DNA of 45,296 bases from Salinarimonas sp052380005. Lineage in GTDB: Bacteria > Pseudomonadota > Alphaproteobacteria > Rhizobiales > Beijerinckiaceae. The DNA lies in assembly GCA_052380005.1 (NCBI GenBank), contig JBQTCJ010000039.1; one strand, 5' to 3'. Below the pieces are notes generated by a model. That model saw only the letters and a list, made by a program, of their open reading frames with translations. It had not been told where the DNA came from and searched no databases. The translations under genes were made by a program, and so were the position numbers. Positions 7,780 to 16,659 of this stretch are shown here, piece by piece; within the stretch, counting starts at the first letter, position 1; each line of letters opens with the position of its first letter.

Positions 7780-8718
7780 TCAGCGTGCGCGGCGCTCGGG
7801 GCGGAAGGTCACCTTGATCCCGCCGGACTTCTCGGTGAGCGAGACCTCCTCGAGGAAGCCGATCGTCCCGTCGGGCTTGAGGCCGCGCAGCTGCGCGCGG
7901 ATGCGGGGGGTCTCGCCCGCCTCCTCGTCGATGTCGAACAGGTAGTAGGCGGCGCGGTGCGTGATCGTGCCGCCGCGCGAGGACGCCGACGGCGCCCCGA
8001 CGACCGGGACCGGACCGTGCGGCCCGGGAATCGTCGCGACCGAGCCGATGTGGTTGTGGCCGTGCAGCACGAGCTCGGCGCCGGTGCGGGCGATCATCGC
8101 CTCGAAGCGCTTGGCGTCGGTGAGGTTGCGGCCCGCCGAGGCGCCGGCGACGTGGGGCGGGTGGTGGATCATCACCACGCGCACGAGTCCCTCCTCGCCG
8201 AGCTGCGCGAGGATGCGCTCGGCCGCCTCCATCTGGCGCCGGCCCATGCGTCCGCTGGCGACGAAGGGCGCGGTGGGGATCGCCGAGGACAGGCCGACGA
8301 GGGCCACGTGCCCGCGCCGACGCACGTAGGGGAACTTGCCGAGCGCCCCGCCGTCGTCCTCCGTCCACGGCCCGCAGACCGCGAGCAGGCCCTGCAGCGC
8401 GCCCTCGATGTAGGCGTCGTGGTTGCCGGGCACGAAGCTCACCCGGTCCGGCGGCCCCAGCCCCTCGAGGAAGACGCGCGCGGTCGACCATTCCTCGGGC
8501 AGCCCGATGTTGGCGACGTCGCCCGTGCAGGCGATGTGATGCGGCTCCTGGTCGTGCATGTCCGTGACGAGCGCGGCCAGGAGCTCCATGTCGTGCGCCT
8601 TCGTGCGCCCGCTGTGCCAGTTGAAGAAGCCGGTGAGCCGCTTGTTCAGCAGCTCCCGGAGCCGGGGGCGGGGCAGGGGACCGACATGGGGGTCCGTGAG
8701 GTGGGCGATCCGGAACAT
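7780..8718 (-). CDS. calcineurin-like metallophosphoesterase
   Basis: This 312-residue cytosolic protein shows the full set of metal-ligand motifs of the calcineurin-like phosphoesterase fold in order: LTDPHVG (D-x-H), CTGDVAN (GD), VPGNHDAY (GNHD), MIHHPPH and LHGHNHIGS (GHxH). Members resembling CpdA hydrolyse cyclic nucleotides, but many are general phosphodiesterases, so the substrate is left open. The long loop between the first two motifs (LLNKRLTGFFNWHSGRTKAH) is typical of a common alphaproteobacterial subgroup. The gene is convergent with the dehydrogenase across a hairpin-rich 160-base gap and has no obvious functional partner. Confidence 0.9.
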   Translation of the reverse strand: MFRIAHLTDPHVGPLPRPRLRELLNKRLTGFFNWHSGRTKAHDMELLAALVTDMHDQEPHHIACTGDVANIGLPEEWSTARVFLEGLGPPDRVSFVPGNHDAYIEGALQGLLAVCGPWTEDDGGALGKFPYVRRRGHVALVGLSSAIPTAPFVASGRMGRRQMEAAERILAQLGEEGLVRVVMIHHPPHVAGASAGRNLTDAKRFEAMIARTGAELVLHGHNHIGSVATIPGPHGPVPVVGAPSASSRGGTITHRAAYYLFDIDEEAGETPRIRAQLRGLKPDGTIGFLEEVSLTEKSGGIKVTFRPERRAR

Positions 8719-8834
8719 CGGGTGTCGAAACGTCTCCGCGCGCCGGAGAGTTCGCCCTTCGCCGCCCGAAGGTCAACCTCGACCCTCGTCGGGAGGTGCG
8801 AACCGGCCAGGCGCGCAACCGTGCGGGGCGCCGC

Positions 8835-9050
8835 TCAGGCCTGGTCGGGATCCGGCTTCTGCATCCACTTTATCAGCGGCAGGACCGGCACGACCCAGAC
8901 GAGGCCGAGCAGCATGTAGACCACCGCCTGCGCGATCCCCGGCAGCTCCGCGATGCGGCTGTCGGCGAGCGTCATGGCGATCGGGCCGTAGATCATCACG
9001 AAGACGATGATCACGATCGTGCCGACGAGCTTTCGCGTACGTTGGGTCAT
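8835..9050 (-). CDS. DUF2842 small membrane protein
   Basis: The product is a 71-residue protein with two hydrophobic helices (TIVIIVFVMIYGPIAMTLA and AVVYMLLGLVWVVPVLPLI) separated by a short polar loop. The C terminus is charged (KWMQKPDPDQA). Length and the MTQRTRKLVGT start match the alphaproteobacterial DUF2842 family, which has no known function. The start at 9050 was preferred over a 63-residue upstream extension that is arginine-rich and unlike any family member. It is divergent from ctaA, an assembly factor for the respiratory chain. A related role is possible but is not shown by the sequence. Confidence 0.85.
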   Translation of the reverse strand: MTQRTRKLVGTIVIIVFVMIYGPIAMTLADSRIAELPGIAQAVVYMLLGLVWVVPVLPLIKWMQKPDPDQA

Positions 9051-9202
9051 GCGGTGTCTTCCGATGTGCCCGCCGCGTCCGCGGGTGCGGCGATGCGGGG
9101 GCTGGCGGGCGGGCGATCGTGCCTCTATGTCCGCCGCGAGCCGATGGATCAAGCGCGCGGACTGACGCGGGCCGCGCCTTCTGGAACGAGCGACGGATTG
9201 CG

Positions 9203-10300
9203 ATGAGCACGCTGGCGGTAGAGTCGACGAGGTCCACAACGGAGCCCTCCGGCGCCGCGGCGAGACCTCGCCTCGCCGCCGCGGTGCGCGCCTGGGTGTG
9301 GACGCTCGTCCTCCTGGTGATCGCGATGGTCGCCGTCGGCGGCGCGACGCGGCTCACGGGCTCGGGGCTCTCGATCACCGAGTGGAAGCCCGTCACCGGC
9401 GCGATCCCGCCGCTCTCGGAGTCCGCCTGGCTCACCGAGTTCGAGAAGTACCGGCAGATCGACCAGTACCGCCTGCTCAACGCCGGCATGAGCCTGGCCG
9501 AGTTCCAGGTCATCTACTGGTGGGAGTGGGGTCATCGCCAGCTCGGCCGGCTGCTCGGGGTAGTGTTCTTCCTGCCGCTCGTCTTCTTCTGGCTGAAAGG
9601 GGCGGTTTCGACGCGCCTCGCCGGCGGGCTGCTCGTCATCGGCGCGCTCGGCGGCCTCCAGGCGACGGTGGGCTGGATCATGGTCGCGTCGGGGCTCGAG
9701 CCGGGCATGACCGCGGTCGCGCCCATCAAGCTCACCGCGCATCTCACCATCGCGACCCTCATCCTCGGGCTGCTGGCCTGGGTCGCGACCGGGCTGTCGG
9801 TCCGCGAGCGCGCGCCGGTCTCGCCCGCGGTGGTGCGGGGCGCGAAGATCGTGCTCGCGCTGCTGGTCTTCCAGATCGCGCTCGGCGGCCTCGTCGCCGG
9901 CTCGCGGGCCGGCTTCACCTTCAACACCTGGCCGCTGATGGACGGCGGCTTCGCGCCGCCGCTCACGACCCTGTTCGCCGTCGAGCCCTTCATCGAGAAC
10001 TTCGTCGACAACGTCGCGCTCGTGCAGCTCAACCACCGCCTCGTCGCCTACGCGCTCCTCGCCGTCGCGCTCTGGCACGCGCTCGCCGCGTGGCGGGTAG
10101 GCCCCGGCGGGGCGGCGGCGAAGCGCGCGGTGGCGCTCGCGGGGCTGACGACGGCCCAGGCGGCGCTCGGCGTGGTGACGCTGCTGCTGGTGGTGCCCCT
10201 CTGGGCCGGCCTCGCGCACCAGGTGCTCGCGATGATCATCCTCGTGATGGCGGTCGTGCACCTGCGCGCCGCACGGGACGCGCCGGCGGCGCGCGCCTGA
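9203..10300 (+). CDS. ctaA: heme A synthase (alphaproteobacterial type)
   Basis: This 365-residue integral membrane protein oxidises the methyl group of heme O to a formyl group to make heme A for aa3-type cytochrome oxidase. It has eight predicted hydrophobic segments. The conserved heme-ligand histidines appear in WEWGHRQLGR, KLTAHLTIATL, QLNHRLVAYALL and GLAHQVLAMI, along with the diagnostic early motif GGATRLTGSGLSITEWKPVTG. The start ATG at 9203 removes an unlikely 28-residue extension. The coding region ends with TGA directly abutting the arginase stop on the other strand, so the two genes have no intergenic DNA. No other oxidase genes lie nearby. Confidence 0.95.
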   Translation: MSTLAVESTRSTTEPSGAAARPRLAAAVRAWVWTLVLLVIAMVAVGGATRLTGSGLSITEWKPVTGAIPPLSESAWLTEFEKYRQIDQYRLLNAGMSLAEFQVIYWWEWGHRQLGRLLGVVFFLPLVFFWLKGAVSTRLAGGLLVIGALGGLQATVGWIMVASGLEPGMTAVAPIKLTAHLTIATLILGLLAWVATGLSVRERAPVSPAVVRGAKIVLALLVFQIALGGLVAGSRAGFTFNTWPLMDGGFAPPLTTLFAVEPFIENFVDNVALVQLNHRLVAYALLAVALWHALAAWRVGPGGAAAKRAVALAGLTTAQAALGVVTLLLVVPLWAGLAHQVLAMIILVMAVVHLRAARDAPAARA

Positions 10301-11275
10301 TCAGGCGGGCGGACGCGCCGGCTTGCGGTCGAGGATCGTGCGCCCGAACAGGCTCGCCAGGAGCTCGGTCATCATCCGGGCGCTCTTGCCGCGATCGTCC
10401 AGGTAGGGGTTGAGCTCGACCAGGTCGACCGAGCGCACGAGGCCGCTCTCGTTGATCAGCTCCATCACGAGATGCGCCTCGCGATAGGTCGCGCCCCCCG
10501 GCACGGTGGTGCCGACGCCGGGCGCGAGGTCGGGGTCGAGGAAGTCGACGTCGAGCGAGACGTGCAGGTGGGTGCGCGCCGCATCGAGGCTCGCCAGGAA
10601 GTCGCGCATCAGCGCGGCGGCGCCGAACTCGTCGATGACGCGCATGTCCGACACGGTGACGCCCGTCGCATCGACGATCCGCCGCTCCTTGGCGTCGATC
10701 GAGCGCAGGCCGAAGATGTGCACCCGCGTCGGATCGATCGGCGTGATGTCGTCCATGAGCGGCGCGAGCGACGGCTCGCCGGTGAGGTAGGCGAGCGACA
10801 TGCCGTGCATGTTGCCCGACGGCGAGGTCTCGGGCGTGTTGAAGTCCGCGTGCGCGTCGAGCCACAGCACGACGAGGTCGCGCCCCTCCTCCTGCGCGAT
10901 GCGCGCCGCCGCCGCCACCGAGCCCATCGACAGCGCGTGATCGCCGCCGAGGAAGACGGGAATGCCGCCGCGCTTCATCAGCGCGTAGCCACGGTCGTGG
11001 ACCGCGCGCGTCCAGCCCGCGACCTCGCGCGCGTTGCGGCAGGTCTCGACGAGCGGCTTGAGCGTCGTCTCCCCTCCGACCGGGCGGGGGACGGGAATGT
11101 CGCCGTCGTCGCGCACGCCGTGGCCGAGATCGCGCAGCGCCTCGACGAGCCCCGCGGCCCGGTAGGCGGCCGGCCCCATGGAGCAGCCGCGCACACCGGC
11201 ACCGGCCTCCATCGGCACGCCGACGAGGGTGATCTCCGTGCGGGCGACCCCGCCCCCGCCGAGCGCCTGGATCAT
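10301..11275 (-). CDS. rocF: arginase
   Basis: This 324-residue ureohydrolase cleaves arginine to ornithine and urea using a two-manganese centre. All metal-binding motifs are present: LGGDHALSMG, WLDAHADFNTPE and SLDVDFLDPD, plus the SGNMHGMSLAYLTG substrate loop typical of true arginases as opposed to agmatinases. The ATG at 11275 is preceded by GGAGCAAGGAC, a suitable ribosome site. It is convergent with ctaA, with stop codons touching. The family assignment is strong; agmatinase and formiminoglutamase lack the same loop. No ornithine-catabolism gene is adjacent. Confidence 0.93.
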   Translation of the reverse strand: MIQALGGGGVARTEITLVGVPMEAGAGVRGCSMGPAAYRAAGLVEALRDLGHGVRDDGDIPVPRPVGGETTLKPLVETCRNAREVAGWTRAVHDRGYALMKRGGIPVFLGGDHALSMGSVAAAARIAQEEGRDLVVLWLDAHADFNTPETSPSGNMHGMSLAYLTGEPSLAPLMDDITPIDPTRVHIFGLRSIDAKERRIVDATGVTVSDMRVIDEFGAAALMRDFLASLDAARTHLHVSLDVDFLDPDLAPGVGTTVPGGATYREAHLVMELINESGLVRSVDLVELNPYLDDRGKSARMMTELLASLFGRTILDRKPARPPA

Positions 11276-11597
11276 GTCCTTGCTCCGAATGCTTCGGGCG
11301 ACGAGCCGTGCCCGCGCCGCCGCCGGAGTGATATCCGCGTCACAGGGCGAAAGCCACCGGCGTCGTGATCCCTCCATCGTGGATAGGAGACGGAGATCGG
11401 CACCCGTTGGAAATCTCGCTCGAGACGAATGCCGTGCGCCGACGCTCTCCCCTCCCCCTCGTGGGGAGGGGAGAGCGGCGGCGGATTGCATTCATGGATT
11501 GCTTTTCCACCGATCTCGTCGGCTCATCCGCCCGGTCGACAAACGCCCGGCGATGACGCACATAGCTCCCACCACTCACCCTCGAGCCGCGCACCGC
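11276..11597. other. intergenic region between arginase and ABC ATPase
   Basis: This 322-base gap separates divergent genes and should hold both promoters. Its main feature is the long hairpin at 11443-11477. An in-frame ATG at 11553 could extend the downstream ABC ATPase by 15 residues, but neither candidate start has a convincing Shine-Dalgarno sequence. No other coding region looks real here. Confidence 0.5.
11443..11477. repeat. 15-base-pair perfect hairpin
   Basis: Bases 11443-11457 pair perfectly with 11463-11477 around the loop CTCGT. The stem is built on CTCTCCCCTCCCC. It sits between two divergent genes, so it is not an obvious terminator for either. It resembles the GGGGAGG hairpins at 136-152 and 7757-7775 and is probably a member of a dispersed intergenic repeat family. 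Confidence 0.7.
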
Positions 11598-12725
11598 ATG
11601 AAGCCCTCCCGCACCGCCGCCATCGCCGATCGCCTGACCTTCGGGCGCTTCGGGCAGCGTGGGACCGCGGGGGCGGCGATCCCGGCGCAGGTGGCCTTCG
11701 AGGACGTGCACGTCGACTACGGCGTCACCCGTGCCCTGGACGGGGTGAGCCTCAGCGTCGAGCCGGGAGAGCTCGTCTGCCTGCTCGGCCATTCCGGCTG
11801 CGGCAAGACGACGCTGCTGCGCGTCGCGGCGGGCATCGAGCGCCCGACGCAGGGGCGCGTGCTGCTCGACGGGCGGGAGGTCAGCGGCGAGGCGACCTGG
11901 GTTCCGCCGGAGGCGCGGGGCGTGGGCCTGATGTTCCAGGACTACGCGCTCTTCCCGCACATGACGATCCTCGACAACGTGCTCTTCGGCCTCAAGGCCC
12001 TGCCAAAGGTCGACGCGCTGGCGGCCGCCTCGCGGGCGCTCTCGCGGGTGGGGCTCGAGCGGCTCTCGGGCGAGCATCCGCACGTGCTCTCGGGCGGCGA
12101 GCAGCAGCGCGTCGCGCTCGCCCGCGCCATCGCGCCGCGCCCGGGCGTGCTCCTGATGGACGAGCCCTTCTCCAACCTGGACCGGCGCCTGCGCGACCGC
12201 ATCCGCGAGGAGACGGTGGCGATCCTGCGCGAGACCGGGGCCACCACCATCGTCGTCACCCACGACCCGGAGGAGGCGATGCGCATCGCCGACCGCATCG
12301 TGCTGATGCGCGCCGGGCGCATCGTGCAGGAGGGAACGGCGGAGGCGATCTACCGCCGCCCGGCGGACCTGTTCGCGGCGCGCTTCTTCTGCGACTTCAA
12401 CGAGGTCGAGGGGACGGTGCGGCGCGGGCGCGTGGAGACGCCGCTCGGCGCCTTCCCGGCGCCCGGCCTGACGGAGGGGGAGGGGGCGATCGTGTGCGTG
12501 CGCCCGCAGGCGATCCGGCTGCGCGCGCCGGGCTTCTGCCTGCCGGGACGGATCGTCGCGCGCCGCTTCCTCGGCGAGGTCGACCTCGTCCACGTGGCCG
12601 TCCAGGGGCTCGACGCGCCCTTGCAGGCGCGCTGCCGCGAGAGCTGGGAACCGGGGGAGGGGGAGGACGTGGGAATCGATGTCGACCCGGCCGAAGTTCT
12701 TGTTTTCGCCACGGCCCGCCACTAG
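11598..12725 (+). CDS. ABC transporter ATPase, FbpC-like (ferric iron type)
   Basis: This 375-residue ATPase has Walker A GHSGCGKTT, Q-loop LMFQDYALFPH, signature LSGGEQQRVALARA, Walker B VLLMDEPFSNLD and switch VTHD, so the nucleotide-binding domain is complete. The region beyond about residue 270 is a regulatory TOBE-like domain (VCVRPQAIRLRAPG). Within the family it most resembles FbpC/PotA-type importers for ferric iron, spermidine or thiamine. No permease or periplasmic binding-protein gene is adjacent, so it must work with components encoded elsewhere. It ends 54 bases before tatA. The start at 11598 is uncertain; an ATG at 11553 is in frame. Confidence 0.88.
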   Translation: MKPSRTAAIADRLTFGRFGQRGTAGAAIPAQVAFEDVHVDYGVTRALDGVSLSVEPGELVCLLGHSGCGKTTLLRVAAGIERPTQGRVLLDGREVSGEATWVPPEARGVGLMFQDYALFPHMTILDNVLFGLKALPKVDALAAASRALSRVGLERLSGEHPHVLSGGEQQRVALARAIAPRPGVLLMDEPFSNLDRRLRDRIREETVAILRETGATTIVVTHDPEEAMRIADRIVLMRAGRIVQEGTAEAIYRRPADLFAARFFCDFNEVEGTVRRGRVETPLGAFPAPGLTEGEGAIVCVRPQAIRLRAPGFCLPGRIVARRFLGEVDLVHVAVQGLDAPLQARCRESWEPGEGEDVGIDVDPAEVLVFATARH

Positions 12726-12779
12726 GTTGGGCGCGGTTGGAATAGGTGGCGCCGCGGGCCGGCGCTGGAGGGAACGCTC

Positions 12780-13025
12780 ATGACCCCGAGCTTGTGGCAA
12801 ATCATCGTCGTCGGCCTGCTCGTCGTGCTCCTGTTCGGGCGCGGCAAGATCTCGGCGATGATGGGCGACGTCGCCCAGGGCATCAAGGCCTTCAAGAAGG
12901 GCATGTCCGAGGACGAGAGCGAGACCGCCCGCGCGGAGGCGAACGAGCCGCCGCGCTCGATCGAGCACCAGCCGGGCCAGGCGGCGCCGAGCGCCCAGAA
13001 CGCGAACGCCAACAAGGCCGGCTGA
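12780..13025 (+). CDS. tatA: twin-arginine translocase subunit TatA
   Basis: This 81-residue protein has one N-terminal transmembrane helix (LWQIIVVGLLVVLLFGRGKI, with the conserved FGRGK hinge), an amphipathic helix (MMGDVAQGIKAFKKGM) and an acidic, unstructured tail. TatA oligomers form the variable pore through which folded twin-arginine substrates cross the inner membrane. GGAGG lies just upstream of the ATG at 12780. It is first in the tatA-tatB-tatC-serS-surE cluster. Confidence 0.96.
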   Translation: MTPSLWQIIVVGLLVVLLFGRGKISAMMGDVAQGIKAFKKGMSEDESETARAEANEPPRSIEHQPGQAAPSAQNANANKAG

Positions 13026-13132
13026 CGCGGCATCGGCGGACGTGTCGTGATGCATCCGCTGCGGCGCGCACCGAACTGCATGACGTTGCGTGACGCGACC
13101 GTCGGCCGCGCGGGATCCCGGGGCAGGAAGCC

Positions 13133-13705
13133 ATGTTCGATCTGAGCTGGGGGGAGATGCTGCTGGTCGGCGCGGTGGCGCTGATCGTGATCGGCCCCAA
13201 GGACCTCCCCCGCACCCTGCGCGCCGTCGGCCAGGTGGTCGGCAAGGTGCGCCGCATGGCGTCCGAGTTCCAGGGCCAGTTCAACCAGGCGATCCGCGAG
13301 GCGGAGCTCGACCAGGTCCGCAAGGAGGTCGAGGGCATGGGCCGCGCCGCGCAGGCGGGGCTCAACCCCGCCAAGGCGGCGCGCGACGAGCTCAAGCGGG
13401 CGGTGGAGGGCGGCAGCCCGGCCAAGGCGGCGGCGAGCAAGCCGGGCGCGGCGGGGCCGAGCCTCGCCAAGGACCCTGGCACGGACCCGAGCAAGGACCC
13501 CGCTGACGGCGCAGACGGCAAGGCCGCGGTCGTCCAGTCGCCAGAAGGCAAGGTCTCCTTCGTCAAGGCGTCGGACGCCGTGGTCGCGACCGACGATCCC
13601 GGCGCGAAGGCGGCGGGCACGCCCGCACCGGCTCCCGCTCCCCCGCCGCAGCCGATTCCCGTCGCGAGCGCCGCGCCGGCCGAGAAGGAAGAGGTCAAGC
13701 CGTGA
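13133..13705 (+). CDS. tatB: twin-arginine translocase subunit TatB
   Basis: This 190-residue protein starts with MFDLSWGEMLLVGAVALIVIGPKDLPRTLR, the TatB signature: a short helix followed by the conserved GPKDLP hinge. An amphipathic helix and a long Ala/Pro/Lys-rich tail follow. TatB sits with TatC and receives the twin-arginine signal peptide. The tail (from about residue 85) is low-complexity and near the long end for the family. The stop overlaps the GTG start of tatC by four bases, so translation is coupled. Confidence 0.96.
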   Translation: MFDLSWGEMLLVGAVALIVIGPKDLPRTLRAVGQVVGKVRRMASEFQGQFNQAIREAELDQVRKEVEGMGRAAQAGLNPAKAARDELKRAVEGGSPAKAAASKPGAAGPSLAKDPGTDPSKDPADGADGKAAVVQSPEGKVSFVKASDAVVATDDPGAKAAGTPAPAPAPPPQPIPVASAAPAEKEEVKP

Positions 13706-14508
13706 CGATCTCGGTCGATCCCGACGACATCGAGGCGTCGCGCGCCCCCCTCATCGAGCACCTGATCGAGCTGCGCCAGCGGCTGATCCGCTCGATGATC
13801 GCCTTCGTGGTGCTGTTCGCGGCCTCCTTCGGCTTCGCGAAGTACATCTACAACATCCTCGTCCAGCCCTACGTCAACGCGGTCGGCTCGCCGGAGATGG
13901 CGCGCCTCGTCTACACGCACGGGCTCGAGTACCTGTTCACGCAGCTCCAGGTCGCGTTCTTCGGCGCCGCCTTCCTCGCCTTCCCGATCATCGCGACGCA
14001 GATCTACAAGTTCGTGGCGCCGGGCCTCTACAAGACCGAGCGCCAGGCCTTCCTGCCCTACCTCGTGGCGACTCCGGTCCTGTTCGCGCTCGGCGCGATG
14101 GTGGTCTATTTCGTCGCGATGCCGCTGTTGATGATCTTCTCCGTCGGCATGCAGCAGCTGGCGGTGGAGGGCGCGCCGACGATCGAGTTCCTGCCCAAGG
14201 TGAGCGAGTACCTCTCGCTGATCATGACGCTGATCTTCGCCTTCGGCATCTGCTTCCAGCTGCCGGTGGTGCTGACGCTGCTCGCGCGGGCGGGGATCAT
14301 CGATTCGGCCTACCTCAAGGACAAGCGCAAGTACGCGATCGTGCTCGTGTTCATCGTCGCGGCGCTGTTCACGCCCCCCGACATCATCAGCCAGTTCGCC
14401 CTTGCGATCCCGACCCTGCTTCTCTACGAGGCTTCCATCTTCGCGGTCCGCATGGTCGAGAAGAAGCGTGCGGATGCCGAGGCCGCACGCGACGCGGCGA
14501 ACGAGTGA
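13702..14508 (+). CDS. tatC: twin-arginine translocase subunit TatC
   Basis: This 268-residue integral membrane protein has six hydrophobic segments. Its N-terminal motif (APLIEHLIELRQRLIRSM) matches the conserved cytoplasmic signal-peptide-binding site of TatC, and the motif FGICFQLPVVLTLLARAGII lies in the middle of the protein. It recognises twin-arginine signal peptides together with TatB. The start is GTG at 13702 (GTGA overlap with tatB). The C terminus is a charged helix ending in DAANE. Confidence 0.97.
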   Translation: MTISVDPDDIEASRAPLIEHLIELRQRLIRSMIAFVVLFAASFGFAKYIYNILVQPYVNAVGSPEMARLVYTHGLEYLFTQLQVAFFGAAFLAFPIIATQIYKFVAPGLYKTERQAFLPYLVATPVLFALGAMVVYFVAMPLLMIFSVGMQQLAVEGAPTIEFLPKVSEYLSLIMTLIFAFGICFQLPVVLTLLARAGIIDSAYLKDKRKYAIVLVFIVAALFTPPDIISQFALAIPTLLLYEASIFAVRMVEKKRADAEAARDAANE

Positions 14509-14559
14509 GGCGACCTCGATCCGGCGCCGCGCACCAGACCCGGCACCGGCTCGAGAGAC

Positions 14560-15861
14560 ATGCACGACATCCGCGCCATCCGCGAGAACCCGGCGGCCTT
14601 CGACGAGGGCCTGCGCAAGCGCGGGCTCCCGCCGCACTCCGCGGCGCTGCTCGCCCTCGACGACCGCCGCAAGGGCGTCATCGCCGAGGCGCAGGCCGCG
14701 CAGGAGCGCCGCAACGGCCTCTCCAAGGAGATCGGCGGCGCCAAGAAGGCGGGCGACGAGGCGCGCGCGCAGGCGCTGATGGCCGAGGTCGCGGGGCTCA
14801 AGGAGCGGCTGGGCGACCTCGAGGCCGCCGAGAAGGACGCCGTCGCGGCGCTCGAGCGCGAGCTCGCCTCGCTCCCCAACCTCCCCGCCTCGGACGTGCC
14901 GGAGGGGCCCGACGAGAGCGCGAACGTCGAGCGCTCCACCTGGGGCACCCCGCGCCGCTCCAACGCCGCCCGCGAGCACTACGAGCTCGGCGAGGCCATG
15001 GGGCTGATGGACTTCGAGACCGCGGCGAAGCTGTCGGGCTCGCGCTTCGTGGTGCTGAAGGGGCAACTCGCCCGGCTGGAGCGCGCCCTCGGGCAGTTCA
15101 TGATCGACCTGCACACCCGCGAGCACGGCTACACGGAGGTGGCGCCGCCGCTGATGGTGCGCGACGAGGCGTTCTTCGGCACGGCGCAGCTGCCGAAGTT
15201 CGAGGACGACCAGTTCTGGGCGATCAAGGGCGATGCGCTCGACGCGCCGCGCGAGAGCCGGCTGGGCCTCATCCCCACCGCCGAGGTCCCCCTCACCAAC
15301 CTCGTGCGCGAGCAGATCCTCCCCGAGGACGGCCTGCCGCTGCGCTTCACCGCGCTCACCCCCTCCTTCCGCGCCGAGGCGGGCGCAGCGGGGCGCGATA
15401 CGCGCGGCATGCTGCGCCAGCACCAGTTCTGGAAGTGCGAGCTCGTCTCGATCACCACGCCCGAGCGGTCGAACGACGAGCACGAGCGCATGCTCGGCTG
15501 CGCCGAGGCCGTGCTGAAGGCGCTCGAGCTGCCCTACCGGGTCGTCACGCTGTGCTCGGGCGACATGGGCTTCTCCGCGCGCAAGACGTACGACATCGAG
15601 GTCTGGCTGCCGGGGCAGGACACCTATCGCGAGATCTCGTCCTGCTCGAATTGCGGGGACTTCCAGGCCCGGCGCATGCAGGCGCGCTTCCGGCGCGACG
15701 GCAAGCCGCATTTCGTCCACACGTTGAACGGCTCGGGCATCGCGGTCGGCCGCGCGCTGATCGCGGTGATGGAGACGTACCAGAACGAGGACGGCTCGGT
15801 CACGGTGCCGGACGCGCTCGCGCCCTACATGGGTGGCATCACCCGCATCGAGAAAGCCTGA
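14560..15861 (+). CDS. serS: seryl-tRNA synthetase
   Basis: This 433-residue class II aminoacyl-tRNA synthetase charges tRNA(Ser). The N-terminal part (about residues 1-105) is the long antiparallel coiled-coil arm that grips the tRNA variable arm. The catalytic domain carries motif 2 (TPSFRAEAGAAGRDTRGMLRQHQF) and motif 3 (LNGSGIAVGRALIAVMETYQ), plus LIPTAEVPLTNL for serine binding. The gene follows tatC by 51 bases and precedes surE by 11 bases, the conserved order in many alphaproteobacteria. Confidence 0.97.
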   Translation: MHDIRAIRENPAAFDEGLRKRGLPPHSAALLALDDRRKGVIAEAQAAQERRNGLSKEIGGAKKAGDEARAQALMAEVAGLKERLGDLEAAEKDAVAALERELASLPNLPASDVPEGPDESANVERSTWGTPRRSNAAREHYELGEAMGLMDFETAAKLSGSRFVVLKGQLARLERALGQFMIDLHTREHGYTEVAPPLMVRDEAFFGTAQLPKFEDDQFWAIKGDALDAPRESRLGLIPTAEVPLTNLVREQILPEDGLPLRFTALTPSFRAEAGAAGRDTRGMLRQHQFWKCELVSITTPERSNDEHERMLGCAEAVLKALELPYRVVTLCSGDMGFSARKTYDIEVWLPGQDTYREISSCSNCGDFQARRMQARFRRDGKPHFVHTLNGSGIAVGRALIAVMETYQNEDGSVTVPDALAPYMGGITRIEKA

Positions 15862-15872
15862 GATCCTCCCCC

Positions 15873-16634
15873 ATGCGCATCCTCTGCACGAACGACGACG
15901 GCATTCACGCCCCGGGCCTCAAGAGCCTGGAGAAGATCGCCCGGCAGCTCTCCGACGACGTCACGGTGGTGGCGCCCGAGACGGACCAGTCCGGCGTCTC
16001 GCACTCGCTCTCGCTCAACGACCCGCTGCGTCTGCGGGAGACGGCGGAGGGCCACTTCGCCGTGAAGGGCACGCCGACGGATTGCGTGATCCTGGCGCTG
16101 CGCCACATCATGGCCGAGCGCAAGCCGGACCTGATCCTGTCGGGCGTCAACCGCGGCCAGAACGTCGCCGAGGACGTCTCCTACTCGGGCACGATCGCCG
16201 CCGCGATCGAGGGGACGATGCTCGGCGTGCGCTCGATCGCGCTCTCCCAGGCCTACGGCGCCGGCGGGCGCGGGGCGATCCAGTGGGGCTGCGCCGAGGC
16301 GCACGGGGCCGAGGTGGTGCGCAAGGTGCTCGGCCTCGAGCTGCCGCGCCACACGCTCGTCAACATCAACTTCCCCGACTGCGCGCCGGAGAAGGTCGAG
16401 GGTGTCGCCGTCACCCACCAGGGCCTGCGCAACCAGGAGCTCTTGAGCATCGACGAGCGGCGCGACGGGCGCGGCAATCCCTATTTCTGGATCGCCTTCG
16501 CCCGCGCCCCCTTCACGCCCGGCCACGGCTCCGACCTCTGGGCGCTCGCCAACCGCCGCATCTCCGTGACCCCCCTGAAGCTCGACCTCACCGACGAGCC
16601 GACGATGACGGCGCTGGCCGAGCTGTTCGACTGA
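15873..16634 (+). CDS. surE: 5'/3'-nucleotidase SurE
   Basis: This 253-residue survival protein removes the phosphate from nucleoside 5'- and 3'-monophosphates using a divalent metal. The metal-binding NDDGI motif is at the N terminus (LCTNDDGIHAPG). PETDQSGVSHSLSL and SGVNRGQNVAEDVSYSGTIA, the substrate and dimer motifs, are intact. The start at 15873 gives the canonical MRILCTNDDG. In related genomes the next gene is usually pcm (isoaspartyl methyltransferase). Here a dispersed repeat and a toxin-antitoxin pair follow. Confidence 0.96.
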   Translation: MRILCTNDDGIHAPGLKSLEKIARQLSDDVTVVAPETDQSGVSHSLSLNDPLRLRETAEGHFAVKGTPTDCVILALRHIMAERKPDLILSGVNRGQNVAEDVSYSGTIAAAIEGTMLGVRSIALSQAYGAGGRGAIQWGCAEAHGAEVVRKVLGLELPRHTLVNINFPDCAPEKVEGVAVTHQGLRNQELLSIDERRDGRGNPYFWIAFARAPFTPGHGSDLWALANRRISVTPLKLDLTDEPTMTALAELFD

Positions 16635-16659
16635 CGGCGGGGGGGGCGCCCCGGACGGC

